This document shows, piece after piece, positions 12,892 through 20,353 of a DNA stretch of 30,795 nt. The stretch covers positions 1-30,795 of IMG/VR virus record IMGVR_UViG_3300035698_010276. One strand, 5' to 3'. Positions within the stretch are counted from its first letter, which is position 1. Every line of letters starts with the position of its first letter. The translations under genes were made by a program, and so were the position numbers. Below the pieces are notes generated by a model. It was not told where the DNA came from. It saw only the letters and a list, made by a program, of their open reading frames with translations, and searched no databases. This DNA is from a virus.

Positions 12892-13574
12892 AGAATGACA
12901 TTATTAATACCTTCCAGTTTTCTGATCATTACCAGGCTAAGGTATATCGCGAGCTTGATGTTAATGAACAGTTAGTTATGTTTGCTGATCCAGCTGACTC
13001 TCAGGACTTCTGTGCCGCAGTTGTTTATTCTAAGAAACATCAGGACTGTCCTATAATATTTAATGAGGTGATGGAGTCATCTCAATTTGGGCACGAGCTT
13101 TATAACATTGGTAAATATATCCAGGTTAGAACAAACTATTTTCCAAAGCTAGCTGTTGAGCGCAACACTGGGCAGGCTACCATCTATGTTCTACAACAAC
13201 TTAATTATCCAGACATGTTCCGCATGGTTGACTTTACTTCTATGAATCCAAGAGAGGGCGGAGACATTGGCTGGCTAACAACTGGTCATATTTCTGGGGG
13301 GGAGTTAAAGGGTACGCGTAGGAAGATGTTAGATGACCTTGCTCTCACAGTTAAACAAGAGAGAATTACACTATATGATCAAGAACAAATTAAGCAATTA
13401 AAATCGTTTGTTATAGTAAAGGGCAGAGCACAAGCAGCCCAGAATAAACATGACGATTTAGTTATGGCAACTGCTGGAGCATTACAAATTGGGCAATTAA
13501 CACCAGACATGGATTTTGGTGATTATGATCCAGAAGCATTAAAAGAACATCGTCAAAAATGGCGATTTAAATAA
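12888..13574 (+). CDS. terL: Terminase large subunit, nuclease part (separate ORF)
   Basis: ATG 12888 overlaps the TGA of the ATPase ORF (ATGA), with no ribosome binding site at normal spacing. The 228 residues match the RNase H-fold nuclease domain of TerL: FADPADSQDFCAAVV (first metal-binding Asp), LAVERNTGQATIYVLQQL (second acidic motif) and KHDDLVMATAGAL (last Asp pair). It cuts concatemeric DNA during headful or end packaging. With the spliced ATPase part the total is about 531 residues, a usual TerL length. The split lies in the linker between domains. It may be natural or the result of a one-base change in a T5 run. Confidence 0.85.
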   Translation: MKNDIINTFQFSDHYQAKVYRELDVNEQLVMFADPADSQDFCAAVVYSKKHQDCPIIFNEVMESSQFGHELYNIGKYIQVRTNYFPKLAVERNTGQATIYVLQQLNYPDMFRMVDFTSMNPREGGDIGWLTTGHISGGELKGTRRKMLDDLALTVKQERITLYDQEQIKQLKSFVIVKGRAQAAQNKHDDLVMATAGALQIGQLTPDMDFGDYDPEALKEHRQKWRFK

Positions 13575-13585
13575 AGGAGGATATT

Positions 13586-13876
13586 ATGAATATCTCAGAC
13601 ATTATAGAAGCAAAAAACAACAGCCTATTAACGGTTGATGAGGCAAAGTCTTATATTCAAAGGCTGGTTGAAACATATATTCAAGTTACTAAAGCCAGGA
13701 TTGAGAATATGCGCCTTGATGTTGGAATTAAACTAGATCAGTTTGAAGACAACATAGATGACTGTGTAGATGACTGTGGATGTGACATGACAACAGCTGA
13801 GGCTGCTAAACTTGATAACATAGAAAATATAATTTTAGACATGGTTGAGGGAAATAAAATTATTTTGAATCAATAA
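13586..13876 (+). CDS. Hypothetical protein between terminase and portal, 96 aa
   Basis: ATG 13586 has a perfect AAGGAGG site. The protein is highly acidic and helical, with an N-terminal helix (VDEAKSYIQRLVETYIQVTK), an ID-rich middle containing CVDDCGC (three cysteines in six residues) and a C-terminal helix (DNIENIILDMVEGN). The acidic Cys cluster is unusual and could bind a metal. Position suggests a head or packaging accessory role, but no family is recognised. Confidence 0.7.
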   Translation: MNISDIIEAKNNSLLTVDEAKSYIQRLVETYIQVTKARIENMRLDVGIKLDQFEDNIDDCVDDCGCDMTTAEAAKLDNIENIILDMVEGNKIILNQ

Positions 13877-13877
13877 T

Positions 13878-14195
13878 ATGGCAAAAAAGAAAACTGCAAC
13901 AACTAAGAAAAAAGTTGTTGATGAATTATCTGATTATAAAAAAGAGGCTCTTAATAATGAGTATGTTTTTAAAGAACTTATTCGTGCCATTAGACCAGAC
14001 CTCTATGTCCTTATGGACATTTTAGATAATACTCATGTTAACTCTTTAACTATATTCCACGTTATAAGGTCTATTAGCAATATTGCGACTGGTACCAAGT
14101 ATGGGAAGGTTACTGTCCAAATTGAAAATGGGGTTGTGACATTTGTTTATGGAGAAGAAGCAAAGAAATTAAATGAGCCAGCTATATCTGGCTAG
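13878..14195 (+). CDS. Hypothetical protein before portal, 105 aa
   Basis: ATG 13878 is one base after the previous stop. A basic, Lys/Thr-rich N-terminus (AKKKTATTKKKVVDEL) leads to a helical body (LIRAIRPDLYVLMDILDNT) and a compact strand pair (GKVTVQIENGVVTFVYGEE). The basic tail may contact nucleic acid. The gene ends at a TAG directly followed by the next promoter, so it closes this operon segment. The family is not recognised. Confidence 0.7.
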   Translation: MAKKKTATTKKKVVDELSDYKKEALNNEYVFKELIRAIRPDLYVLMDILDNTHVNSLTIFHVIRSISNIATGTKYGKVTVQIENGVVTFVYGEEAKKLNEPAISG

Positions 14196-14231
14196 TTGAC
14201 AAGTTCTGTTATGAGCTGATAACTTCAACTT
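14196..14231 (+). promoter_or_regulatory. Promoter and nested inverted repeats upstream of portal
   Basis: TTGACA at 14196-14201 begins right after the previous stop, and GATAAC (14218-14223) is the best -10 at 16-base spacing, imperfect. The region is an imperfect palindrome: GTTAT (14208-14212) with ATAAC (14219-14223) and, outside, AAGTT (14201-14205) with AACTT (14227-14231). This may be an operator or an RNA hairpin. Confidence 0.5.
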
Positions 14232-14251
14232 AATTGGGTTTACAGAAAATT

Positions 14252-16399
14252 ATGGCAATCAAAGATTTATCACCTACAAAAAGAAAAGAAGAGCAAGTCT
14301 TCCACGAAGTATTCCATCATGCGGATATAGGTTTTGATGAAACTGAGAATCGTTCTACTGGCACTGGGAGAGTTGGATCTATCTCATTTGATGAGGCTGA
14401 TGAATTATTCCGTTCTTATATTGATGAGGACAAATGGCCATATGATGCACTCCTTTTTGATCCTCGAATTTTTACCTTTATTTTTGAAAAGACATCAAGG
14501 CTTATTGCTAATAAGCCAAAGGCAAAACTAATTCCTCGTGAGGGTTCAGACGCCATGGGAGCAAAGATCAATAATTCCTTACTTAACTATCAATGGGATG
14601 TTGCTACTAATGGTGGATCAATGCTGTCTAAGTGGGCGCTCATGGATATTAACACTCGTAAATATGGTGCAGCTTTTGCATTGACTAAGTGGAGATATGA
14701 GACAGATAAAGCTGGAAGAGTATTGTTTGATGGACCAGAAATGACAGTTCTAAATAATAGAGATCTAGCTCATGACCTAACTGGTACATCAATAGAGAAT
14801 TGTAACTGGATTCAGGTTAGGCAGTATGTTACTTTCCAAGATCTTGAAAGAGTTAACGACTATAATAAATCTAAACCAGTTTATAAGAACCTATCAAAAC
14901 TTCGCCAAGCAATTGGTAGCGATTCTACCACTGGAAATGGTGGAGATTCAAGATCGGCAAACTGGATTTCTCGCAACCGTCAGATTTCTAATCTAGAGAC
15001 AGACCCAGTAGGTAAAGATATTGTTTTTAAGACTGTGGAAGTTATTACTGAATATCGTAAAGATAGGTGGATTACTTTTGCACCCAAACATGGAATTATT
15101 CTTAGAGATATTGCAAATCCATACATGAATAACCAGATCCCAGTAGTAATGCTTCGTTATCTAGCTATTGATGATGATCTATATGGTCTTTCAGAGATTG
15201 AGCCAGTTAAGGGTCTTCAAAAAGCTATCAACGCTCTTCTTTGTCAGTATGTTGATGAAATTAACCAAAACCTTTATTCTCCAATTGCTATAGGACCTGG
15301 TGTACGCCAGCATACTCTAGAATGGGGTAAGGGTGCAAGATGGATTATGAATAATCCTATGACTGACTTCCGCCTAGTTGAGTCTCGTTCAAATGCTGCT
15401 CAATTCTTTAACAACACATACTCAGTTCTTGTTTCTGCGATGATGAATGCTCTTGGAGAGTCATCTCTTGGTGTTTCTAACATCCAGCCAATGCAGGGAG
15501 ATAAAACTGCCACTGAGGTTAAGGCACTTCAGGTACAGCGTAATGCTCGTGATAACTACAACCAATTAATGCTTTCAGAGTCTATGAAGAGGCAGCATTT
15601 ACTTTGGCACTCAATGAATCAGATCCTTCTTTTCACAGATCCAGATAAACAACATTATATTGTGCGTATCGTTGGAAAAGATGCTGTGAAGTATTATGAA
15701 GATAAGGGACTTGGGGATATGACTATGGCTGATGAGTCATTAGAATACATGGCAAACTTAAGTAAAGAATATGACTATGATTTAAAGAAAATGGCTAGAG
15801 AAGGAAGAGGATTTGATAATTATGAAACCCCAGCACATCCAGTTATGGTTGGTAAGGGAAAAGAGAAAAAAGCTGTACCAAAGTTCTCTAGTGACGGAGA
15901 GGGAGCTCAACTTTATGTGGAGCCAAAAGACATTACTGGTCAATATGACTTTAGTATTGATGTTGAGTCAATGACTGTTACCGCAGATGAAGAGAGAAAG
16001 AGTGGTCGTCAAACTGCTGTATCTTTGCTTGTGTCAAATCCAAACATTCTTGCACTTCTTCAGCAAGAGGGTGTTAAACCTAAGTTCAAAGAGCTATTCA
16101 TCACATGGCTTGAGGATCTTGGATTTAATGATGCTGAGAAATTCTTTGAGAGTGCAGAACAACAGGGTGGTCCTAGCCAAGGTGGCGGAGATCAAATGGC
16201 AGAGATGGCAAAGATGCTTGGAGGAGGCGGAGAAGCAGGTGGAACACCATCACCATCAGTAAACCCTGGGACTGGAGCTAATCAAATTTCTAAAATAACT
16301 CCTCCTCAAAAGGGTGGCGGTCAAGAAGATCCAACTATCAATGAACCAAACCCAGAGCAGTACAAAAAATTAATTAATAGATACGGCACAGGAGACTAA
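14252..16399 (+). CDS. Portal protein
   Basis: ATG 14252 is chosen; an in-frame TTG at 14234 would add six residues. The 715-residue protein has the features of phage portal vertices: N-terminal ATPase-adjacent region, WRYETDKAGRV and FRLVES-type strand segments, NPMTDFRLVESRSNAAQFFN, SSLGVSNIQPMQGDKTATEV (a typical portal stem/wing motif) and a Gly/Gln-rich flexible C-terminus. The dodecamer would form the DNA entry channel, binding TerL and scaffold. It follows TerL as is usual. No ribosome binding site is evident before the start. Confidence 0.85.
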   Translation: MAIKDLSPTKRKEEQVFHEVFHHADIGFDETENRSTGTGRVGSISFDEADELFRSYIDEDKWPYDALLFDPRIFTFIFEKTSRLIANKPKAKLIPREGSDAMGAKINNSLLNYQWDVATNGGSMLSKWALMDINTRKYGAAFALTKWRYETDKAGRVLFDGPEMTVLNNRDLAHDLTGTSIENCNWIQVRQYVTFQDLERVNDYNKSKPVYKNLSKLRQAIGSDSTTGNGGDSRSANWISRNRQISNLETDPVGKDIVFKTVEVITEYRKDRWITFAPKHGIILRDIANPYMNNQIPVVMLRYLAIDDDLYGLSEIEPVKGLQKAINALLCQYVDEINQNLYSPIAIGPGVRQHTLEWGKGARWIMNNPMTDFRLVESRSNAAQFFNNTYSVLVSAMMNALGESSLGVSNIQPMQGDKTATEVKALQVQRNARDNYNQLMLSESMKRQHLLWHSMNQILLFTDPDKQHYIVRIVGKDAVKYYEDKGLGDMTMADESLEYMANLSKEYDYDLKKMAREGRGFDNYETPAHPVMVGKGKEKKAVPKFSSDGEGAQLYVEPKDITGQYDFSIDVESMTVTADEERKSGRQTAVSLLVSNPNILALLQQEGVKPKFKELFITWLEDLGFNDAEKFFESAEQQGGPSQGGGDQMAEMAKMLGGGGEAGGTPSPSVNPGTGANQISKITPPQKGGGQEDPTINEPNPEQYKKLINRYGTGD

Positions 16400-16734
16400 T
16401 GGTAAAAAAGAAACAAAGCGAAGATAAAGTTAAATTGAATGATGGAGAGTTGAAAGAGTTAGAAGACGGAAGAGCTCTATATGAGATGGACAAGAGTAAT
16501 ACTGGTTGGCAGATAGTCAAAAATATTCTAGAAGGCTTGGCTTTTCATAGCTGGGTTGATCCTAGAACTGTTGACAATAAAGAGGAGTGGGAATGGCAGG
16601 AACTTAACGCATTCCATGCCGCAAACAACGCTAAGGAACTATTAGAGACTATTGATAAGGCTGTTTCTCGAAGTGATTACCTTGACAAGGTGAGAATTGG
16701 CGAGATACAAAGAAAATCAATGAGTATCCGATAG
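16399..16734 (+). CDS. Hypothetical protein after portal, 111 aa
   Basis: TAATG overlap with the portal stop sets the start. The product is charged and helical (EDKVKLNDGELKELEDGRAL), with a Trp-rich middle (TGWQIVKNILEGLAFHSWVD; EWEWQELNAFHAANNAKEL) and a basic end. It may accompany portal in the head, but nothing in the sequence gives a function. No cysteines and no membrane segment are present. Confidence 0.7.
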   Translation: MVKKKQSEDKVKLNDGELKELEDGRALYEMDKSNTGWQIVKNILEGLAFHSWVDPRTVDNKEEWEWQELNAFHAANNAKELLETIDKAVSRSDYLDKVRIGEIQRKSMSIR

Positions 16735-16743
16735 TATTTAATT

Positions 16744-17019
16744 ATGAATGGAGAATCAACACTACCTCCACTTCCTGCTAGTGATCCAACTAGCCTGTCG
16801 TGGAATAAAAGGAACAATTATTATGATGTTAAATCAAGAGACTTTTGGGGCAAAGCTAAGCTTATACGTGAGGAAGTCAGCGACTTTCCTAAGTGTAAGC
16901 ATTATTTTATTCCTAAAGACCGTGGAGCTAAATGTAAAAAATGCCATATCGGCTTTATCGGAATCAATGAAATTTCTGAGGGTAAACTATTTTACAAAGG
17001 GGAACCAATAGAAATTTAA
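16744..17019 (+). CDS. Zinc-binding small protein, 91 aa
   Basis: The start ATG is at 16744, ten bases after the previous stop, with no clear ribosome binding site. The product has a Pro-rich start, SWNKRNNYYDVKSRDFW and then FPKCKHYFIPKDRGAKCKKC followed by HIGFIG. CxH and CKKC can form a zinc knuckle. Small proteins with this C-terminal arrangement (CKHYF...C-x-x-CH-x-GF) occur in phage structural regions. An overlapping ORF in another frame (16748-17011) is rejected because it lacks any such pattern. Confidence 0.75.
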   Translation: MNGESTLPPLPASDPTSLSWNKRNNYYDVKSRDFWGKAKLIREEVSDFPKCKHYFIPKDRGAKCKKCHIGFIGINEISEGKLFYKGEPIEI

Positions 17020-17049
17020 CAATTTAATATAACGGATTTCACAACCCGC

Positions 17050-17070
17050 GGGAGAGATGCTCGAGCTCCC
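17050..17070 (+). other. Hairpin in the leader of the scaffold gene
   Basis: GGGAG (17050-17054) and CTCCC (17066-17070) can pair around an 11-base loop that itself contains GCTCGAGC. It lies in the 88-base gap between 17019 and 17108, which holds no gene and ends in a TTAGGAGGTGA ribosome binding site. It has no T run and is not a typical terminator. Role unknown. Confidence 0.4.
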
Positions 17071-17107
17071 AAACTTAACAGGGCATATATTTATTAGGAG
17101 GTGAACC

Positions 17108-18094
17108 ATGGCAGAACAAGCACAACCAAACGGTGGTGATGCACAAGTTAATAATGTCCCAGCATCAGGACAAGTACAAGACGCAGGAGCAGTAGCTCCA
17201 GAAGCTCCCGTAGCACCCGCTACACCCGCACCAGCGCCAGTACCTGAGCCAGAGAAGGACAGGACTTCGGATCAGTTTGAAAAACTACTTGATAGCAACA
17301 AAAGGCTTTACGAAGCTAATGAAGCTCTCAGACAAGATCTAACAACTCGTGCAATAACAAACCAACAGTTTGCGCCTATTAATCAGCCACCTGTGACTCC
17401 ACAGGCTCCGCAGCAGGCAGTCAATCCAAATGACTACATTGAAAAAGACCCTATAACTGGGGAAAGATTTATCAATGAAGTTAAGCTTCAGAATAAAATT
17501 TCTGAAATGGAACAAAGGACTACTCAAGCACAAGAGTCAATCAGTAGATATATCAAAACTTCTGAGCAGCGTGAGATTGATAGACAAAATAAAGAAGCGT
17601 TCACAGCCTATCCTGAATTGGATCCATCAAGTTTATTAGAACATGATGTAACCTTCCATAATCAGACTAGAGCTGTAATATACGATTCATTAATTAATCC
17701 AAGGGATTATGGTGGAAAACCATTATCCTTTAAGGATGCGGCAGACTTTGTGTCCTCATCAAACGGTAAACGTTCTGTCAAAGAGACGGCTAAAGCTCCC
17801 GTAGCACCCGCTACACCAGCTGGACCAGCTCCCGCGGCTCAACCTACCGCTGATCAGACACCTGCTGCTCCACAAACAGAAGGGGCAAAAGAAATGTTAG
17901 ATCAAGCGCAGGCAATTAAACAGCAAGCGGCAGCTACAGTTCAGGGAAATAACCAACCAGTCCGCACACCATCAACAGATGGAGCAGACAGACAACAGTT
18001 GGTTATGAAGACAAGATCTGGGGACTTGAAGGCTCTCGCACAACGTTTGACTGGTACCGAGCACACTCGGTCAGATCAAGCGGATAACTCCTAA
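17108..18094 (+). CDS. Scaffold-like protein, Pro/Ala-rich
   Basis: The 328-residue protein is mostly low complexity and helical: an Ala/Pro/Gln-rich N-terminus, a coiled-coil stretch (SDQFEKLLDSNKRLYEANEA; LQNKISEMEQRTTQAQESIS), a middle FNPKD-like region and a Pro/Ala-rich linker that repeats the APVAPATPA segment seen near the start. The basic C-terminal end (RQQLVMKTRSGDLKALAQRL) resembles the capsid-binding region of scaffolds. It lies between portal and capsid, where scaffolds occur. No protease domain is visible here, and none was found nearby. Strong GGAGG at 17097. Confidence 0.8.
   Translation: MAEQAQPNGGDAQVNNVPASGQVQDAGAVAPEAPVAPATPAPAPVPEPEKDRTSDQFEKLLDSNKRLYEANEALRQDLTTRAITNQQFAPINQPPVTPQAPQQAVNPNDYIEKDPITGERFINEVKLQNKISEMEQRTTQAQESISRYIKTSEQREIDRQNKEAFTAYPELDPSSLLEHDVTFHNQTRAVIYDSLINPRDYGGKPLSFKDAADFVSSSNGKRSVKETAKAPVAPATPAGPAPAAQPTADQTPAAPQTEGAKEMLDQAQAIKQQAAATVQGNNQPVRTPSTDGADRQQLVMKTRSGDLKALAQRLTGTEHTRSDQADNS
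17202..17226 (+). repeat. 25-bp direct repeat, first copy
   Basis: The 25-base unit begins AAGCTCCCGTAG and is identical to 17793-17817. Both copies are in the same frame of the scaffold-like gene and encode the same Ala/Pro-rich peptide. A recombination between them would remove 591 bases (197 codons) and keep the frame. Confidence 0.7.
17793..17817 (+). repeat. 25-bp direct repeat, second copy
   Basis: Exact second copy of the unit at 17202-17226. The identity at the DNA level, including codon choice, argues for recent duplication or gene conversion rather than protein-level convergence. Confidence 0.7.
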
Positions 18095-18106
18095 TATGGT
18101 CTCGTA

Positions 18107-18136
18107 CCCATACTTAGAGTAATTACTAAGTACGGG
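18107..18136 (+). other. Hairpin in the leader of the capsid gene
   Basis: CCC (18107-18109), one mismatch, then TACTTAG (18111-18117) pairs with CTAAGTA (18126-18132), one mismatch, GGG (18134-18136); the loop is AGTAATTA. It sits 18 bases or so upstream of the strong AAAGGAGG site of the capsid gene. It may stabilise the capsid message or be an RNA-processing site. There is no T run after it. Confidence 0.5.
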
Positions 18137-18164
18137 GACAATCATATAGAAAGGAGGAAAAAAT

Positions 18165-19073
18165 ATGGCATGGGGATTAATTACATACGATGATGCTTCA
18201 CGACGTGAAGATCTTATGGACGTCTTAGCTGATGTTTCACCAGATGAAACACCACTACTTACGCTTTTCGGAACCAGCACAGCTCGAGGAACACTCCACG
18301 AGTGGCTTACTTACAATATATCTCGCCCAACATCAGTATCTTCGGATATTGAAGGCGCAGATACTACTTTCAGTGACCTTACTGCTCCTAGTCGCGTAAC
18401 TAACAAGACTCACATCATCAAACAACCAATCCAAGTTTCTCGTACAGAACGACGTGTTAACGTCGCTGCAATCGGAGACCCTTACGCATTCCAAAAAGCA
18501 GATGGCCTTAGACAGCTTAAACTTAAAATGGAATACGCTATTCTTAACTCAACCACAGCTTCAGGTTCTTCAGGTGTTGCACGTTCGATGACTGGTATTG
18601 ATGCATTCATCACTTCCGTTGTTACAGCTCGTAACTCAGGTACTTCGTACTCTGAGACCGAACTCAATGACATGGCATCTGATGCATACATTGAAGTATC
18701 AGCAGACAAAGTGTTCGATATGCTTCTATGTACCGTGAAGATCAAGCAAGCAATTGCTAATTTCTCAGGAAATTCAACACGATATATTCAGGCAGAAGAG
18801 CGCAGACTCGTTAACGATGTTCTAGTTTACGATTCCGCAGTCGGTTCACACCGCGTAATGCACCACAGAGATGTGCGCAATACATCAGGTTCAGTGACCG
18901 TTTACGGTCTACGTGAGGAGCTCCACAAAGTTGCTTACCTTGACAAACCAATGTTTGAAGAGCTAGGTAAAGTTGGAGACGCTGATCGCGGCCACTGGGT
19001 AACAGAGTTTACCACAGAGGTTCTTAACGAAAAAGCAGACATCAAGAGAACTGGATACAACCAGAACGGATAA
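18165..19073 (+). CDS. Major capsid protein, SU10/DUF5309-like
   Basis: ATG 18165 follows AAAGGAGG. The 302-residue protein starts MAWGLITYDD and has REDLMDVLADVSPDETPLL then LHEWLTYNI, the opening of the SU10-type (DUF5309) HK97-fold capsid family, followed by PIQVSRTERRVNVAAIG and LKLKMEYAILNST. It forms the icosahedral shell. Codon use changes here to CGT, CTT and GCT with few AGA/AGG, unlike neighbouring genes, as expected for the most abundant protein. No signal for proteolytic maturation is evident. This is the most securely placed structural gene. Confidence 0.85.
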   Translation: MAWGLITYDDASRREDLMDVLADVSPDETPLLTLFGTSTARGTLHEWLTYNISRPTSVSSDIEGADTTFSDLTAPSRVTNKTHIIKQPIQVSRTERRVNVAAIGDPYAFQKADGLRQLKLKMEYAILNSTTASGSSGVARSMTGIDAFITSVVTARNSGTSYSETELNDMASDAYIEVSADKVFDMLLCTVKIKQAIANFSGNSTRYIQAEERRLVNDVLVYDSAVGSHRVMHHRDVRNTSGSVTVYGLREELHKVAYLDKPMFEELGKVGDADRGHWVTEFTTEVLNEKADIKRTGYNQNG

Positions 19074-19101
19074 TCCGTTTTAGAGTTAAAAGTTAGGCTA
19101 G

Positions 19102-19143
19102 AGTGGAACTAAGACGCGGAGGCTTTCTCGCTCCGTTACCACT
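19102..19143 (+). other. Structured element after the capsid gene
   Basis: AGTGG (19102-19106) with CCACT (19139-19143), then AAC/GTT across a one-base bulge, enclose CGGAG (19117-19121) and CTCCG (19131-19135). The pairs share one G, so the two stems cannot both be complete. The 88-base gap to the next start has no other gene. It could end capsid transcription or shape translation of the next gene, whose strong GGGGAGG site follows. Confidence 0.45.
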
Positions 19144-19161
19144 GACAGGGGAGGAACAAAT

Positions 19162-19623
19162 ATTTGGGGTTTGCCACAAGCGGCCAAATATATAAAAACA
19201 ATGGAGTTGTGGAGTCTGGGATTACCTGGGCTCCATAACACTTTAAATATGCTAGTATATGAAAACGGTAAAATCAGAGATTCAGATTCAACAGAGTTGG
19301 CTGATAAAATAATGAAGACAAGGGGAAAAGGCCCATGGGCCGTAATAGACTTGTTAGTTGAAGCGTGGATGAGAAAATCTCCAGAGGAGGTTGAGGCAGT
19401 AAAGATAGATGTTACAGATAGAAGAGAATTACTTAATGATAAAGAGTTTGGAACAACAAAAGATGGAACTGATATGGAGAGAAGATTTACATTAATATTT
19501 CCAACATCTCTTCAATCACTTATAAGGACGCAGTATAAAGCAGATGAATTACCATTCGATAGAAAATTTTATAGAGAATTTGCAAATAAATACCCTGGGT
19601 TCAAGATTGCGGCAAAGACTTGA
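19162..19623 (+). CDS. Hypothetical head/connector protein, probable AUU start
   Basis: No ATG, GTG or TTG stands at a suitable distance from the strong GGGGAGG site (19148-19154), but an in-frame ATT at 19162 does (seven bases) and yields a natural N-terminus, (M)WGLPQAAKYIK. The next TTG (19171) would be 16 bases away. The 153-residue product is helical, with TMELWSLGLPGLHNTLN and a charged middle (RRELLNDKEFGTTKDGTDME). Position between capsid and connector-size genes suggests a head-completion role, but no family is recognised. Confidence 0.7.
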   Translation: MWGLPQAAKYIKTMELWSLGLPGLHNTLNMLVYENGKIRDSDSTELADKIMKTRGKGPWAVIDLLVEAWMRKSPEEVEAVKIDVTDRRELLNDKEFGTTKDGTDMERRFTLIFPTSLQSLIRTQYKADELPFDRKFYREFANKYPGFKIAAKT

Positions 19624-19655
19624 TAAGAATACAGTTGTGAGATATACAAGACATA

Positions 19656-19958
19656 ATGAGCACTAGCACTAACCAACTTGAGAGAGAATTTTTATACGGC
19701 AGATTAACTGGCGTTGATTCTCAGACTCCAATTAACCAAATGAGGCGTAGATTCTATGCTGAATATCTTAGTATTGAAGCTGGCCCAGAGGTAGGATTAA
19801 TTGATTTAGAACATCAATTCTTATCAAAGGTAATCACAGATAACAGCGGTACACCAGGCAAATACCAACTATGGAAAGAGGCCGTTACTGCGATGGGAGT
19901 TACACCATCACAACATGAAGATGAAAATAAGCGATTATTATATATAAACCTACCATAA
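19656..19958 (+). CDS. Hypothetical protein, 100 aa, downstream of capsid
   Basis: ATG 19656. The 100-residue product begins with a helix (LEREFLYGRLTGVDSQTPIN), has QMRRRFYAEYLSIEAG and ends LYINLP. It is polar and apparently well folded. Its place right after the capsid region suggests a small head-tail or neck component, but the sequence gives no direct evidence. The ribosome binding site is weak. Confidence 0.7.
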   Translation: MSTSTNQLEREFLYGRLTGVDSQTPINQMRRRFYAEYLSIEAGPEVGLIDLEHQFLSKVITDNSGTPGKYQLWKEAVTAMGVTPSQHEDENKRLLYINLP

Positions 19959-19968
19959 CATTACTTGA

Positions 19969-19989
19969 CAAACCATATTTTAGTTTGTT
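19969..19989. repeat. Short inverted repeat in intergenic region
   Basis: ACAAAC and GTTTGT flank nine bases, beginning within a TTGACA (19965-19970). No -10 box stands at 16-18 bases from that TTGACA, so a promoter cannot be called. The arms are exact and could be an operator or a weak hairpin in the 73-base gap before the next gene. Confidence 0.4.
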
Positions 19990-20031
19990 TCAATGCCGTT
20001 ATAGAAGATCACCAATAGGAGTGAAAATATT

Positions 20032-20286
20032 ATGAAAACAGACTACGACAAAAACAACAAGCCTCTAGTCAAGACTTCCTCAGAGAAGCCATTTGGCAAG
20101 AGTACGTATCGTCAGGGAGACTCTAATAAAGCTCCTCTAACCAAAGTTGTCTCAACAAAGTCACCTTTTAGTAAAAAGGTTATGCCTTTAAACAAGGTAA
20201 CTAAGAGCAGCTCAGCTAGTCTTCAGAAAGCAAGTAAACTTTCTGGCCGCGCATCTTTAAAGAGCAAGCCAATAAAATTCTGCTAA
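20032..20286 (+). CDS. Small Lys/Ser-rich basic protein, 84 aa
   Basis: ATG 20032 has AGGAG ten bases upstream. The 84 residues are about a quarter lysine, with many Ser, Thr and Pro and hardly any hydrophobic core (SSEKPFGKSTYRQGDSNKAP; STKSPFSKKVMPLNKVTKSS). It is probably disordered and strongly positive, so it may bind DNA or the acidic part of another protein inside the capsid. Such basic head proteins are known in some phages. A single Cys is the last residue. No family is recognised. Confidence 0.65.
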   Translation: MKTDYDKNNKPLVKTSSEKPFGKSTYRQGDSNKAPLTKVVSTKSPFSKKVMPLNKVTKSSSASLQKASKLSGRASLKSKPIKFC

Positions 20287-20308
20287 CTAAGACAAGCTAT
20301 TAAGTCGA

Positions 20309-20340
20309 GTGTTGAATGGGAGGAATTACCCCCGCAACAC
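20309..20340 (+). other. Hairpin ahead of the first glycosyltransferase gene
   Basis: GTGTTG (20309-20314) pairs with CAACAC (20335-20340), and inside it GGG (20318-20320) can pair with CCC. A GGGAGG sequence lies in the loop region, 30 bases before ATG 20354, so ribosome access may depend on this fold. A 22-codon frame from ATG 20316 overlaps the glycosyltransferase start. Confidence 0.4.
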
Positions 20341-20353
20341 CAACAATAAAAAA

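Noticed and set aside
16748-17011. Alternative-frame ORF over the 91-residue zinc-binding gene
   Set aside because: The 16744 frame has a CxH...CKKC pattern and plausible composition; the alternative is a hydrophobic shadow.
17020-17107. Possible tRNA-like gene in the gap before the scaffold gene
   Set aside because: Only one 5-bp hairpin forms; no acceptor stem, anticodon loop or T-arm sequence.
18940-19980. 12-base match CTTGACAAACCA inside the capsid gene and in the gap near 19964
   Set aside because: In the capsid gene it encodes ordinary residues; a 12-base match over 1 kb with a common TTGACAA core is likely chance.
19965-20005. TTGACA at 19965 as a promoter for the basic-protein gene
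   Set aside because: No -10 box at 16-18 bases; the only TATAGA is 29 bases away. Kept only as an inverted repeat.
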